The notes below the pieces were generated by a model. The model saw only the letters and a list, made by a program, of their open reading frames with translations, made no database searches and was not told the DNA's origin. Made by a program: the position numbers and the translations under genes. This document shows positions 52,555-61,217 of a stretch of 64,000 bases of DNA, in pieces (the stretch's first letter is position 1; each line of letters begins with the position of its first letter). The DNA comes from Alteromonas sp. MMG017 (lineage in GTDB: Bacteria > Pseudomonadota > Gammaproteobacteria > Enterobacterales > Alteromonadaceae): NCBI RefSeq assembly GCF_018100795.1, contig NZ_JAGJDY010000004.1:124001-188000 (forward strand), in the 5' to 3' direction.

Positions 52555-53937
52555 ATGAAGTGCAGATCGCTTTGTCAGCTCGTAGTAGGCGGCATAATAT
52601 TTTCAATGGGCAGCGTGTTAAGCTCTGATGTCAGTGCCCAGTTAACTATTGGCCGTCAAATAATCGAACCCGTAACGCCTATTATTGACAGAGTACCCGT
52701 TGATGTTGGCACCGTGCGAGATGTGCTTGAAAATCAGGTAGAGCAAGGTGTGGGAAGTACTTTTGAAACCTTAAACAACATACCTGCCCCGCAATTTACT
52801 GTTCCATCGCCCCTTAGCCTTACTTCGCCTGCAGGCAATCTTGTACTAAAGGAAGTAAAAACCCCTGATGGGTTTTTAACGGTAAAAAGAGAGTGGTTGG
52901 TGGTAGGTAGCGAGGCTGACAAAGCTCACTTTACACACCCCGACATCACGATTGAATCGTCACACTATTTAACCGCTATAGACCAATGGATTTACCGTTT
53001 GAAGGTTAGTACTAGCCTTGATGAACTGTCTCAAATAAGAAACAACTTACCGACATCACTAAAAGCACAAGTAGGCCGAAATCACATTTATTTAGCGCAA
53101 AGCATGGACAACCTACAGAGCCCAGAAACTTACCAAATCCCTGAAAATCCTGAAAACCAGAAAAACAGCCAAGACAAGCAAGCTAGTATTGAAACTACTG
53201 ATAAGCCAAAAGTTTGCCAAGTACCGGTTCGAATTGGAATGATAGATACCAATATTGCGCACAACCACCAGGCACTAAAACACCTTGTTATTGAACAGCA
53301 GTCTTTTCTTCCACAAGCGTTACCAACTACCCAAGTACACGGTACATCAGTGGCCAGCTTATTAGCAGATAACATGCTTACAGGTAGTCATCTTTATAAC
53401 GCTAGCGTATTTTATACGCGGAACAGTATTAGTCAGGGCGCGACCTTATTATCATTAATTGATGGTCTTAACTATTTAGTCGGCCAGCATGTTGATGCGA
53501 TTAATATGAGTCTAGCAGGGCCAGAAAATCCAGTGCTTGCTAACGTTATAGAAAAAATTAGCGAACAAGGGATACAAATTATTGCAGCAGTTGGAAACGA
53601 AGGGCCAGCCTCACCACCTTTGTTTCCGGCAGCATACCCGTCAACTGTTGCGGTAACGGCGGTAGACAGTAACCACGCTATCTATCGATGGGCCAATCAA
53701 GGCAATCATGTCGATTTTGCGGCCAGCGGTGTTTCAGTCGAAGTCGCACATCCAGATGGTACGATTAGCCGTGAGACCGGCACATCGATGGCAACGCCTT
53801 TCGTTTCAGCCCGTTATGCCTGCCTATTTCGTGCGAGTTCAAATCAGGCCCAAGCGTTGGCCACATTACGCGACCAAGCCGTAGATGCTGGAGCACCGGG
53901 ACGGGACCCGGTGTTTGGAGTAGGTATTCTCCAGTAA
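52555..53937 (+). CDS. Exported subtilisin-like (S8) serine protease
   Basis: A 460-residue exported protein. The N-terminal 200 residues after the signal peptide have no recognised domain. The S8 domain covers about residues 220-460 with the full triad: Asp231 (RIGMIDTN), His262 (QVHGTSVASL) and Ser411 (TGTSMATPFVSA). The oxyanion Asn lies in AAVGNEGPAS. The protease is compact, with no C-terminal anchor. It is divergent from the ECF sigma operon and has the same promoter sequence. It may process surface proteins or the anti-sigma factor; the target is unknown. Confidence 0.88.
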   Translation: MKCRSLCQLVVGGIIFSMGSVLSSDVSAQLTIGRQIIEPVTPIIDRVPVDVGTVRDVLENQVEQGVGSTFETLNNIPAPQFTVPSPLSLTSPAGNLVLKEVKTPDGFLTVKREWLVVGSEADKAHFTHPDITIESSHYLTAIDQWIYRLKVSTSLDELSQIRNNLPTSLKAQVGRNHIYLAQSMDNLQSPETYQIPENPENQKNSQDKQASIETTDKPKVCQVPVRIGMIDTNIAHNHQALKHLVIEQQSFLPQALPTTQVHGTSVASLLADNMLTGSHLYNASVFYTRNSISQGATLLSLIDGLNYLVGQHVDAINMSLAGPENPVLANVIEKISEQGIQIIAAVGNEGPASPPLFPAAYPSTVAVTAVDSNHAIYRWANQGNHVDFAASGVSVEVAHPDGTISRETGTSMATPFVSARYACLFRASSNQAQALATLRDQAVDAGAPGRDPVFGVGILQ

Positions 53938-53966
53938 TGAAATCAAAAGTGAGTGCCAATGCGCGA

Positions 53967-54971
53967 TTAGAAGTGAAATCTAACACCAATTTCAGCTAGT
54001 GTTTCTTGATAGTCTGCTGACACTAGGGTTGAGCCATAGTCTTTGTATTGCGTGCTTACGATAAAATCTACGTTTTCCATAGCTGTATATTCTATGCTCG
54101 CTTCAAAGACATGCCTATTATCCTCTCGTCGCCCATCTTCCTGTTGTTCAATCTCACTAAAAGGTACTGCGGAAGTGGTAGGCTCACTGCTCTGGCTACC
54201 TTTACCATAAAGCCTACTCTCCATTTCATAGCCGAGCTTGATGTCGAGCGCTTTACCCCACAAATTGGCCGGATAGGTATAGCTGGCGTCAATACCATGG
54301 CTGGTATAGTCGAACGCTTGAGCCAACGCATCTTCATTTTGATATTTCACGCCCACTTGGATAAAGCTGTGGTTCTCAAAAAACCAGAAACCATCAATGC
54401 GGCTAGATAGCGCCTTGGCATCGCGCTCTGGCACAGATTCAAACGACTTATCAATGGTATCCACACTAATACGCCAATAACCTTGAGTAAACGCACTGTT
54501 GGCCAATGAAATACCGCTTTGTTGGTAAGTAAGAAAGGCATTGTCATCAAGGTTGGCGTTTGCATAGTAGTGATGAATGCCAATTTTAGCCCAAGACGAT
54601 TGATAGCTCGCCTCACCCGACAAGGTCGTAATAGCAAGGTCAAAATCCGACAGTTCGCTGTAGCGCGTTTCACTATGTTGTGCAGACGCAGTGATTTGCC
54701 ATTTATCCGTAGGCATTATGGCTACCTTCAGCTTCGCGTTTCCTTTTATTGCTGAGTCTGATGTGTCGGTATTGGTATCAAGTTCGCTAACGTTAACGTT
54801 TGAATCGTGATGAGCACCGACATAGACTTCTCCAGTCACTATTATCATTTTGTGCTCGTCAGTTTCTGTGCTGTTTTCTGACTGACTCGCCATGGCAATT
54901 TTGCCAATCAAGCTTAAGGCAATAGATACACTCAATACGCTTAACAATGGTATGGGGGTTTTAAGGCTCAT
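53967..54971 (-). CDS. Outer-membrane beta-barrel protein
   Basis: A 334-residue exported protein with signal peptide (…LIGKIAMASQ) and strictly amphipathic strands throughout, ending LAEIGVRFHF with a terminal Phe. The repeat of YHS/Y-type strands (IGIHHYYANANLDDNAFLTYQQSG) resembles the barrel of surface-lipoprotein assembly modifiers (Slam-like/DUF560), but the homology is weak by eye. It is convergent with the protease and downstream of the Ser/Ala-rich gene on the same strand. Its own upstream region lacks the ECF promoter motif. Confidence 0.65.
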   Translation of the reverse strand: MSLKTPIPLLSVLSVSIALSLIGKIAMASQSENSTETDEHKMIIVTGEVYVGAHHDSNVNVSELDTNTDTSDSAIKGNAKLKVAIMPTDKWQITASAQHSETRYSELSDFDLAITTLSGEASYQSSWAKIGIHHYYANANLDDNAFLTYQQSGISLANSAFTQGYWRISVDTIDKSFESVPERDAKALSSRIDGFWFFENHSFIQVGVKYQNEDALAQAFDYTSHGIDASYTYPANLWGKALDIKLGYEMESRLYGKGSQSSEPTTSAVPFSEIEQQEDGRREDNRHVFEASIEYTAMENVDFIVSTQYKDYGSTLVSADYQETLAEIGVRFHF

Positions 54972-55040
54972 GTAGGTTTCCTACTAAATCGAATACTCAC
55001 GGCATTAACACATGGAATTAAAGATGGGGCTGGGAATAGT

Positions 55041-55092
55041 GCCACCCTCCTATTTTTATAACCTTCATAGTGACAGGAATAACGAGGGTGGC
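55041..55092. repeat. Inverted repeat upstream of the barrel gene
   Basis: GCCACCCTC (55041-55049) and GAGGGTGGC (55084-55092) are exact inverted copies with a 34-nt spacer. It lies in the gap between the Ser/Ala-rich gene and the barrel gene and could be an mRNA hairpin or a protein site. Confidence 0.5.
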
Positions 55093-55133
55093 GGCTGTTC
55101 ACGGTGCGTCGAACACGTTAATCTGCGTGACTT

Positions 55134-55793
55134 TTACTGGTTTAGAATGCCAGCAATACTTCCGCTTACTGTGTTTTCAACAGTGGTTGAAACCGTATTT
55201 TCGATTTGCCCACTTACTTGACCAGATACTTGGCTAGCCACACTCTCTTCAACCTGTGATTGCGCTACCGCTTCAACCGACTGAGTTAATGTTGAAGACA
55301 CCACGTCATTGACATCAGCCGCTTGCGATACACTGCTATCGACAACCCCTGATACCACGTCAGTGGCGGCAGAAGTGGCAACATCTAAGGCTCCTGAAGC
55401 ATTTGTAGCAATGCTTTGCGTTACCGCAACACTACCTTCAAGAGCACTTTGCGCACTGGTGAGCTGAGTAAGGATTTCACCGCTTGTTTCATCAGATGCT
55501 TCTGATGTGTCGTTAGTAGTGGCAGTAGCATCAGCTTGGTCTGCGTTTTGCGTTTCACTGCCAGTTTCAGGGCTTGCCTCAGTGTCGGTAACCGCACTAG
55601 GCTGTGCATCTACATTTGCCGAAGCGGAAGTTTGTGAAGACATTGACTGGGTAAGACTTGCTTGCTCACCAGACACATTGGTTGAAGCTTGAGTGCTATT
55701 AGACACTGAAACAGATGCAGCTACAGTCTGAGCCAACGCCACGTTTGAAGTAAGGCCTAATGCAACAATTAAAGCAGTATGTAGTTTGTTCAT
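55134..55793 (-). CDS. Ser/Ala/Thr-rich exported low-complexity protein
   Basis: A 219-residue protein. A signal peptide ending NVALAQ is followed by about 195 residues made mostly of Ser, Ala, Thr, Val, Gln, Glu and Asp, with no aromatic core and no cysteine. The final segment has heptad-like VSQ/VESS and SGQVSGQIENTVSTTVENTVSGSIAGIL, which may form coiled coils or a beta-helix. It looks like a secreted surface or matrix protein. A GGAAT-N17-CGTT motif upstream suggests ECF control. AGGAAA precedes the ATG. I do not recognise the family. Confidence 0.65.
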   Translation of the reverse strand: MNKLHTALIVALGLTSNVALAQTVAASVSVSNSTQASTNVSGEQASLTQSMSSQTSASANVDAQPSAVTDTEASPETGSETQNADQADATATTNDTSEASDETSGEILTQLTSAQSALEGSVAVTQSIATNASGALDVATSAATDVVSGVVDSSVSQAADVNDVVSSTLTQSVEAVAQSQVEESVASQVSGQVSGQIENTVSTTVENTVSGSIAGILNQ

Positions 55794-55830
55794 TCGTTTA
55801 TTTCCTGTTTTTCATCAAAGACACTTAAAT

Positions 55831-55856
55831 AACGAATGAACCTCCTCTTTTATTCC
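55831..55856 (-). promoter_or_regulatory. Possible third ECF promoter (Ser/Ala-rich gene)
   Basis: On the minus strand: GGAATAA, then CGTTATTT with 17 nt between GGAAT and CGTT. It matches the two promoters at 52339-52407 in both elements but has one base more spacing and lacks the CAAA/AACTA extensions. It lies 38 bp upstream of the start codon. Confidence 0.45.
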
Positions 55857-55884
55857 AAACAAACGATAAAAAATATTCCACAAA

Positions 55885-55920
55885 CAAAAACACCCCGCTT
55901 AAAGCGGGGTGTTTTTTTCA
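55885..55920. terminator. Bidirectional terminator
   Basis: ACACCCCGCTT-AA-AGCGGGGTGT with A-rich sequence before and TTTTTTT after. It probably ends the minus-strand gene 55968-56645 and insulates the Ser/Ala-rich gene. Confidence 0.85.
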
Positions 55921-55967
55921 ATTCACTATATTTAAATTGTTATTTAAAACAAGGGTATATGAGAGCT

Positions 55968-56645
55968 TCAGTCACCAGAAGCATTTAATCCAGCTTCCCA
56001 CCAAGGCGATGAATAATCAATATTTTCTTGGGGGAGTACATTAGAGTAACGCATTCTTACCGACTCCCAAAAAGCCGCTTTAAATACAGGATCGTAAATG
56101 ACGAACTCGCCTTGTGAGCGATATTGCTCGAACAAATCCTTATAGGCACCAACGGGGGTAAGCGGGTTACTTTGCTGGAAAACAACGTCCCCACCAAAGG
56201 TTTCATACAGTGACTTAGACACTTTCCAACTTTTGGCCATGCCTTCTGCCATGGCTAAACGATAACGCTCAACTTCTTCATCTGAATATTCAGCATTGTG
56301 GCTTAAATCGACTGTCCAAGTTTTAATAACCGCGTAAGCAGATTCTACTTCGCTTTCTGAAGGCTCAATGTTGTTTTCGTCGGCAAAGTCAGCAATAACA
56401 GATTCACTAATTTTAGTGCCTAACGCACGCTGAGCTAAAAGTTTGCGGATCTCAACTTCAGATTTGTCACTAAGAATAGATTGGAAACGATCTACATCAC
56501 TTTGACTAGGTTGTAGTTCGCTATTTGAAATAGATTTACCGAAGAGTTTCGCTATTATTTCGTTAGCCGCTTGTGGCGTATTTATCCCAAGCGAGACAAC
56601 GATGGCAGCGAAAAGTACCATAGGTATAATGTCAGACCGTGTCAT
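55968..56645 (-). CDS. Hypothetical membrane-anchored periplasmic protein, SurA-N/PpiC-like
   Basis: A 225-residue protein with one N-terminal membrane helix (IIPMVLFAAIVVSLGI). The mature part is helical: SQSDVDRFQSILSDKSEVEIRKLLAQRAL, then a conserved-looking WWEAGLNA at the end. The first 60 residues recall the N-terminal helices of SurA/PpiD-type peptidyl-prolyl isomerases, but the catalytic domain is absent. I cannot assign a function. It is flanked by its own terminator, so it is a single gene. Confidence 0.6.
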   Translation of the reverse strand: MTRSDIIPMVLFAAIVVSLGINTPQAANEIIAKLFGKSISNSELQPSQSDVDRFQSILSDKSEVEIRKLLAQRALGTKISESVIADFADENNIEPSESEVESAYAVIKTWTVDLSHNAEYSDEEVERYRLAMAEGMAKSWKVSKSLYETFGGDVVFQQSNPLTPVGAYKDLFEQYRSQGEFVIYDPVFKAAFWESVRMRYSNVLPQENIDYSSPWWEAGLNASGD

Positions 56646-56795
56646 TGAAGAAATTCCCTAATATCCATCACAGCTTGAGCGTAAAACGTATTCTTTAATC
56701 GTATATTTTTCGTATTTAACTCATTAATACGTAGAATGTTCCATTCATTTTACGAGACGACGTCGCTGAAGAGCTATACTTTAGGCTAAAGTAGG

Positions 56796-57209
56796 TTAAA
56801 TATCCACTTTTTTCCGCATAGATTTTCTCACACTTTGTTGCTTTTTGGCCTCGCCACGCCTCGCTTTTACTGCACGACTCATGCGGGTTGCCTTCCTTGG
56901 TTTTTGTTTTTTAGTGGCACTGACTATCCATGCTTTTAAACGCACAATAGCATCTTCCCTATTCTGTTCTTGAGTTCGAGAATTTTGCGCTTTTAGAACA
57001 AACACACCATCGTTAGAGATGCGGCTGTCTTTTGTATTGAGCAGCGTATCTTTTACCTCTTGAGGCAAAGATGAGGCAGGTATATCAAGGCGCAGATGAA
57101 TAGCACTGCTCACTTTATTTACATTCTGCCCGCCAGCACCTTGTGCTCTGATGGCTTGCATTTCAATGTCGCTATCTTCTAGCGTGATAGTAGGGGTAAT
57201 CGTAATCAT
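56796..57209 (-). CDS. arfB: ArfB (YaeJ), alternative ribosome-rescue hydrolase
   Basis: A 137-residue release-factor-like protein that frees stalled ribosomes lacking a stop codon. The catalytic GGQ motif is at residues 26-28 (RAQGAGGQNVNKVSSAIHLR). The basic C-terminal tail that enters the empty mRNA channel is present (KAWIVSATKKQKPRKATRMSRAVKARRGEAKKQQSVRKSMRKK). The length matches E. coli ArfB (140). It stands alone. Confidence 0.95.
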   Translation of the reverse strand: MITITPTITLEDSDIEMQAIRAQGAGGQNVNKVSSAIHLRLDIPASSLPQEVKDTLLNTKDSRISNDGVFVLKAQNSRTQEQNREDAIVRLKAWIVSATKKQKPRKATRMSRAVKARRGEAKKQQSVRKSMRKKVDI

Positions 57210-57347
57210 AGCTTAACGGTTATATTCTTCACTTGTGAGTTATTTGACAGTTTATAGGTTGTACTTAGCGCCATAGAAAAAGGCTTACATTGACTGTTTA
57301 TTCATTTCTTATTAGTTTACTAATTACGCTAATAAAGGAAACATATT

Positions 57348-58304
57348 GTGGTGTTCATTTATATTGTTGTCGCACTTATCTTGTGCCTGTTTGTGGCGTC
57401 GTGGTTTTTCACTCAGCATATCGACAAGAAAATCGAAAAAAACTTCCGTCCACCAGGCCAATTTTCAGACGTACAGCAAGAAAAAATTCACTACACCAAA
57501 CAAGGGCAAGGCCCCGCCCTTATTCTTATTCATGGACTTGCAGGTAATGCGCTTAATTTTACTGCCTTAGCGAATCAGTTAGCCAAGCACTATACCGTGT
57601 ACAGTATTGACCGCCCTGGAAGCGGCTTTTCTACACGTCATCGTAACACATCGGCAGATTTTAGCGTTCAAAGCGCCACCATTTTAGCCTGGATGTCACA
57701 GTTAAGTTTAGGCGAAGCCTTTGTTGCTGGGCACTCTATGGGGGGCGCTATTGCTTTACGCATGGCACTGGATGCACCAGAAAAAATTAAGTCTGTCTCA
57801 CTGCTTTGCCCGTTAACGGTTCCCTTAACAAAAGGGCCTGGTCCCTTGTCTGTACTGTACATTCCTTATCAAAAGTTGCGCAGTTTAATCAGTAAAACCT
57901 TGGCCGCGCCGGTGCGTATAGTTTTTGGTAAGAAACAGGTTGCTCAAGTCTTTTTCCCAGAACGTGTACCCTCAAATTTTGGAAGTGAGAGCGGTGGCGC
58001 ACTTGCGCTACATTCAGAGAGTTTTTATCAAGCTAGCTGTGACATGGTAGCTTCAACAGAAAGTTTGTATAAACAGTTCGAACACTACAAGGCTATTTCG
58101 TGCCCGGTGGGTATTTTGTATGGTGAACAAGACGCCATCTTATCGCCCGATGCGCATATGTCTTATATTGCTACGTCGCTTCCTAGTAGCATGGCTGAAA
58201 TTATTCCTAACGCTGGCCATATGATTATTAATACGCAGCCTGAAGCTTGTTTTAACTTCATAAACAAAGTGAATAAAATAGACGCTCAGCTAGGGCTCGC
58301 TTAA
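57348..58304 (+). CDS. Membrane-anchored alpha/beta hydrolase
   Basis: A 318-residue protein with an N-terminal membrane segment (VFIYIVVALILCLFVASWFF) and an alpha/beta-hydrolase domain. It has the oxyanion LIHGLAGN, nucleophile elbow GHSMGG, acid in YGEQDAILSPD and His in PNAGHMI. The start is GTG 57348 with AAAGGA upstream. The fold resembles haloperoxidase/lipase-like hydrolases; the substrate is unknown. It is convergent with the helix-turn-helix gene at 58346. Confidence 0.82.
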   Translation: MVFIYIVVALILCLFVASWFFTQHIDKKIEKNFRPPGQFSDVQQEKIHYTKQGQGPALILIHGLAGNALNFTALANQLAKHYTVYSIDRPGSGFSTRHRNTSADFSVQSATILAWMSQLSLGEAFVAGHSMGGAIALRMALDAPEKIKSVSLLCPLTVPLTKGPGPLSVLYIPYQKLRSLISKTLAAPVRIVFGKKQVAQVFFPERVPSNFGSESGGALALHSESFYQASCDMVASTESLYKQFEHYKAISCPVGILYGEQDAILSPDAHMSYIATSLPSSMAEIIPNAGHMIINTQPEACFNFINKVNKIDAQLGLA

Positions 58305-58345
58305 CAATGTTAAGCGTTTCGTCTATTTATGCACCGCGTCATTCC

Positions 58346-58771
58346 TTAATGCGTAACCACTCTGGCAGCAGAATTTGCTTTAGCACTTCGTAAATGCGAC
58401 AGACTTGGTCTAAGTTCAACAGTTTGCTTTAGCTCTCGTAAGTAATCAGTAACCTTTTCAATACCGTCTGATGTAAAACATAAGCTTTTAGGCGAGGTTT
58501 TTATTTCACTTTGGTATTGCTGAAACCATGTTTGCATGGCCTCACTGTCCCCTTCTGACAACGCAATGAGTAAATGATACATACGGATGAAAGAGAGCTG
58601 TCTACGATACTCTGTTGTGCCGTGCTCGAACCCAAGTAGGGTGGTTTGCGATAGTGATGTTTCAGAAACGCCAAGTAAATCAGCAGCCTCTGCTTGATTC
58701 AAGCCAACTTCTTGGTAAGCCCAAGTGAAAGCTTTTATAACAACACTGGGTGGATAGGTGCTATGGATCAT
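58346..58771 (-). CDS. Helix-turn-helix protein, possible Xre/ParS-like
   Basis: A 141-residue protein. Residues 8-60 contain a probable helix-turn-helix (VGLNQAEAADLLGVSETSLSQTTL). The rest has HLLIALSEGDSEAMQTWFQQ, resembling the toxin-binding end of Xre/MbcA/ParS antitoxins (DUF2384). No RES-type toxin gene is next to it; the minus-strand neighbour upstream is a SpoIIAA-like protein. Whether it binds DNA as an antitoxin or as a plain regulator cannot be told. Confidence 0.6.
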   Translation of the reverse strand: MIHSTYPPSVVIKAFTWAYQEVGLNQAEAADLLGVSETSLSQTTLLGFEHGTTEYRRQLSFIRMYHLLIALSEGDSEAMQTWFQQYQSEIKTSPKSLCFTSDGIEKVTDYLRELKQTVELRPSLSHLRSAKANSAARVVTH

Positions 58772-58857
58772 AGTTTGGCCTCGATTTAAGTCGTTTAAAA
58801 CATCTTACTTATCGAGAATATTGCGAAAATCATTCCAACTTGCCGAGTCGCTTACAA

Positions 58858-59307
58858 CTACTGACAGTGTTGTTTGGTTTTCACGAAGTGCGCGCGCTCA
58901 GCATCTTCATTAAGCGTGTAATCCAGTTGAGTTAACCACGCCCTTGCTTCTTCGTAGGTATCAAAGAACGAAAAGTCTACACCGGTTTTACGGTATACCG
59001 CTTCAAGTTGATTTCTGGTAGTCGATTTTACTAATGACGATTCAAGTACTAACGCTAAATGACTCAACCCAAGATGACGAACTGCGGATATACGTTCAGC
59101 CAGAAGGCTCTCAGCATCGGGAATAAGCAGGGACTCCCCTTCAAGAACCACAATATCACCCCAGTGACTGCCATGCATATCGATAGACTTTTCTCGATAA
59201 TCAAGTACTAAGCCATGAACACACTCACAATTCCAGGGGCCGTAGGCTTGGGTAAGCATAACGTTACCGCACCGAGTAACTACAAATGAGCCATGTACTG
59301 GTTTCAT
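58858..59307 (-). CDS. STAS/SpoIIAA-like protein
   Basis: An approximately 149-residue cytoplasmic protein. The start is taken at ATG 59307 (MKPVHGSFVVTRCGNVML); the earlier TTG at 59334 lacks a good site. The fold looks like the SpoIIAA-like (PF11964) STAS family, with WGDIVVLEGESLLIPDAESLLAER and LSHLALVLESSLVKSTTRNQLEAVYRKTGVDFSFFDTYEEARAWL. These proteins are single-domain STAS-like modules of unknown role. It may be co-transcribed with the helix-turn-helix gene 86 bp downstream. Confidence 0.65.
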   Translation of the reverse strand: MKPVHGSFVVTRCGNVMLTQAYGPWNCECVHGLVLDYREKSIDMHGSHWGDIVVLEGESLLIPDAESLLAERISAVRHLGLSHLALVLESSLVKSTTRNQLEAVYRKTGVDFSFFDTYEEARAWLTQLDYTLNEDAERAHFVKTKQHCQ

Positions 59308-59376
59308 AATTCTTTGATCTTCAATACTCCACAATCAAACTATAGACAATGATTTCAAAATTCGAAATGTAGTAAG

Positions 59377-59411
59377 CCATCGCGGCCTTAATGCGGTTAA
59401 GGACGCGATGG
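59377..59411. other. Long hairpin between the STAS-like and CBS genes
   Basis: CCATCGCG-G-CCTTAA, loop TGCGG, TTAAGG-A-CGCGATGG: 14 base pairs with a single mismatch, about 85 bp from the CBS gene stop. No U-tract follows on either strand, so it is not a canonical terminator. It could act as an mRNA 3'-end structure of the CBS gene. Confidence 0.55.
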
Positions 59412-59494
59412 TTAACTTAGAGCTATTTCAAGCGTGATACCGGCAAAGTTAACACCCCTCTACCGTGGCATTGGCAGGGGTAAACGGGAGTAAG

Positions 59495-60058
59495 CTATGC
59501 AGCTAACACCCGAATCAACTGTGAAAACGTAGGCTTATCTTGTACATCAAGAGGAGCTCTTAATTCACGAGCAATATCACTCACGCTAATAACACCGCGC
59601 ACCTCGTGAGAGTCTCTATCGAGTACTAAGCAATGATGCTGCCCATAATCTTTCAGGGTTTCTACCACATCGCCTACTGACGATTTTGTCAATTCTGTGA
59701 AATCAAATGACATTAATGACGTTTTCGCCTGCATGAAATCACGAACCACTACCCCATCTCTAGGCACTTTTAATTCAGCAATTCTTTGTACAATATGCTG
59801 TTCGCTCACGTCTTGTGACGTAATAATGCCGGTGAATGCATTCGTGGCATCTACTACCAGCATCATACGAACATGAGATTGGCGCATGATTTTTTCGACT
59901 CGTGTCGCAGGTGCATTTTCGTCAATCACCAATGGCATGTATTGTTTGAAGTCTGTAAATACCGCCATCGCTGATGATGTGACAGACACTTTATTTTCAA
60001 CAACAGGCCAAGCTAGACGATCGGCGGCATCGGTTTTATGAAGTTGTAAGGTATGCAT
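59495..60058 (-). CDS. CBS-domain protein
   Basis: A 187-residue protein with two CBS domains: residues about 35-95 (QYMPLVIDENAPATRVEKIMRQSHVRMMLVVDATNAFTGIITSQDV) and 105-170 (VVRDFMQAKT...HHCLVLDRDSHEVRGVISVSDIARE). CBS pairs bind adenine nucleotides and regulate partner proteins. There is no fused catalytic domain, so it works as a stand-alone sensor or in a complex. AAGGGGAAGG precedes the ATG. The small exported gene at 60111 lies just upstream on the same strand. Confidence 0.85.
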   Translation of the reverse strand: MHTLQLHKTDAADRLAWPVVENKVSVTSSAMAVFTDFKQYMPLVIDENAPATRVEKIMRQSHVRMMLVVDATNAFTGIITSQDVSEQHIVQRIAELKVPRDGVVVRDFMQAKTSLMSFDFTELTKSSVGDVVETLKDYGQHHCLVLDRDSHEVRGVISVSDIARELRAPLDVQDKPTFSQLIRVLAA

Positions 60059-60110
60059 TACCTTCCCCTTAAATTAGTTAACAAATTAAATAGATAAATG
60101 AATATTTTGT

Positions 60111-60404
60111 TTAACTAAGGTGGGGTGGTGCGCGAATGGGATGTGCTGCATAGTCTGCATCGCTAAGCAGGGTGTAAGTACAAAAGCGAGTATTGGGAAC
60201 AATGCTACTCGCGAAGAAAGCGCTTAAAAAGTAGGCGCCATCATCAAGCTCGTCTTTATCACTGGCTTGCTCTAGATTTGATGAGGCTAAATACTGAATG
60301 CTAATGTCATTCGATACTTGTGATATCTCTTTGCTCAATACATTACCAGCACCATTTTCAGGTACTAGGAATGACATTGTGAGTAGCAACAGCAAAAGAT
60401 TCAA
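60111..60404 (-). CDS. Small exported hypothetical protein
   Basis: A 97-residue protein from a TTG start with GGAG 8 nt upstream. It has a hydrophobic N-terminus (NLLLLLLTMSFLVPENGAG) and a C-terminal FCTYTLLSDADYAAHPIRAPPHLS. The RAPP ending resembles that of the DUF2946-like protein at 22955. It could be a divergent member of that group. No function is evident. It lies 52 bp upstream of the CBS gene on the same strand. Confidence 0.45.
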   Translation of the reverse strand: MNLLLLLLTMSFLVPENGAGNVLSKEISQVSNDISIQYLASSNLEQASDKDELDDGAYFLSAFFASSIVPNTRFCTYTLLSDADYAAHPIRAPPHLS

Positions 60405-60667
60405 AAGAAGAACTCCAGCGACATTTAAAAAACGGGTTAACTCACCCTTACTTAATACTATATGGCTTTTTTATTCACTATCACTTAAACCCGCCTCAAT
60501 TTTTAGACGATTTATCGCTTATTTTCTAATTACTAAATTTAAGTACCGTTTCAACTTGTGTATTCATTCTAATAAATAGAATGCACTGTAATAAGCTTTG
60601 AAATATTCACTTTTTAATTGTTCCAGTAGACTCGTTTTAAAATTTGGTTCTATTGCTTAGTTCACTT

Positions 60668-61195
60668 ATGAAAAAACGCTGGCCTCTTTGGCTGATCTTA
60701 ATCCACTGGCTCACCTTACTGGTAGTAATAGGTATGTTTGCCTCTGGGCTATGGATGGTAGATTTGACCTACTATAGCGATTGGTACAAAACCGCACCCC
60801 ACTGGCATAAAAGTGTAGGGCTTCTGTTGTTCGCAATAACGTTAGTTAGGCTGATTTCGCGCGCATCTACCCAGAGACCACCGACTTTTGGTAGCAAGTT
60901 TGAGAAATTAGCGAGTAACTTAGGACACAGTGCTATTTATATTGTCCTTTTAGCGCTTTTTACCTCGGGCTACCTTATTTCAACCGCCGATGGCAGAGCC
61001 ATAGAAGTATTCGATTGGTTTGCAGTGCCAGGGCTTGGCGCATTTATTGAAAACCAAGAAGACCTGGCCGGCGAGGTTCACTTTTACCTAGCTTGGACAT
61101 TAATCGTGCTGGCTTCTTTACACGGGTTGGCGGCACTGAAACACCATTTCATTGATAAAGACGACACACTGAAGCAGATGTTAAGGCTTCGCTAA
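60668..61195 (+). CDS. Cytochrome b561
   Basis: A 175-residue inner-membrane dihaem cytochrome with four helices. The haem-ligand histidines are visible in LILIHWLTLLVV, APHWHKSVG, and the pair in EVHFYLAWTLIVLASLHGLAALKHHFI. It transfers electrons from ubiquinol, probably to the periplasmic YceI-type partner or another acceptor. The start is ATG 60668 (MKKRWPLWLILIHW); earlier TTG codons have no ribosome site. The YceI gene follows 22 bp downstream, a classic pair. Confidence 0.88.
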   Translation: MKKRWPLWLILIHWLTLLVVIGMFASGLWMVDLTYYSDWYKTAPHWHKSVGLLLFAITLVRLISRASTQRPPTFGSKFEKLASNLGHSAIYIVLLALFTSGYLISTADGRAIEVFDWFAVPGLGAFIENQEDLAGEVHFYLAWTLIVLASLHGLAALKHHFIDKDDTLKQMLRLR

Positions 61196-61217
61196 ATACT
61201 GATATTAAGGAGATTTT

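Noticed and set aside
55857..55880. A second ECF promoter (GGAAT...CGTT) just upstream of the third one
   Set aside because: The gap between the elements is only 9 bp, too short for any sigma factor.
58346..59307. Toxin-antitoxin pair
   Set aside because: The first protein has an antitoxin-like shape, but its neighbour looks like a SpoIIAA/STAS protein rather than a RES or other toxin.
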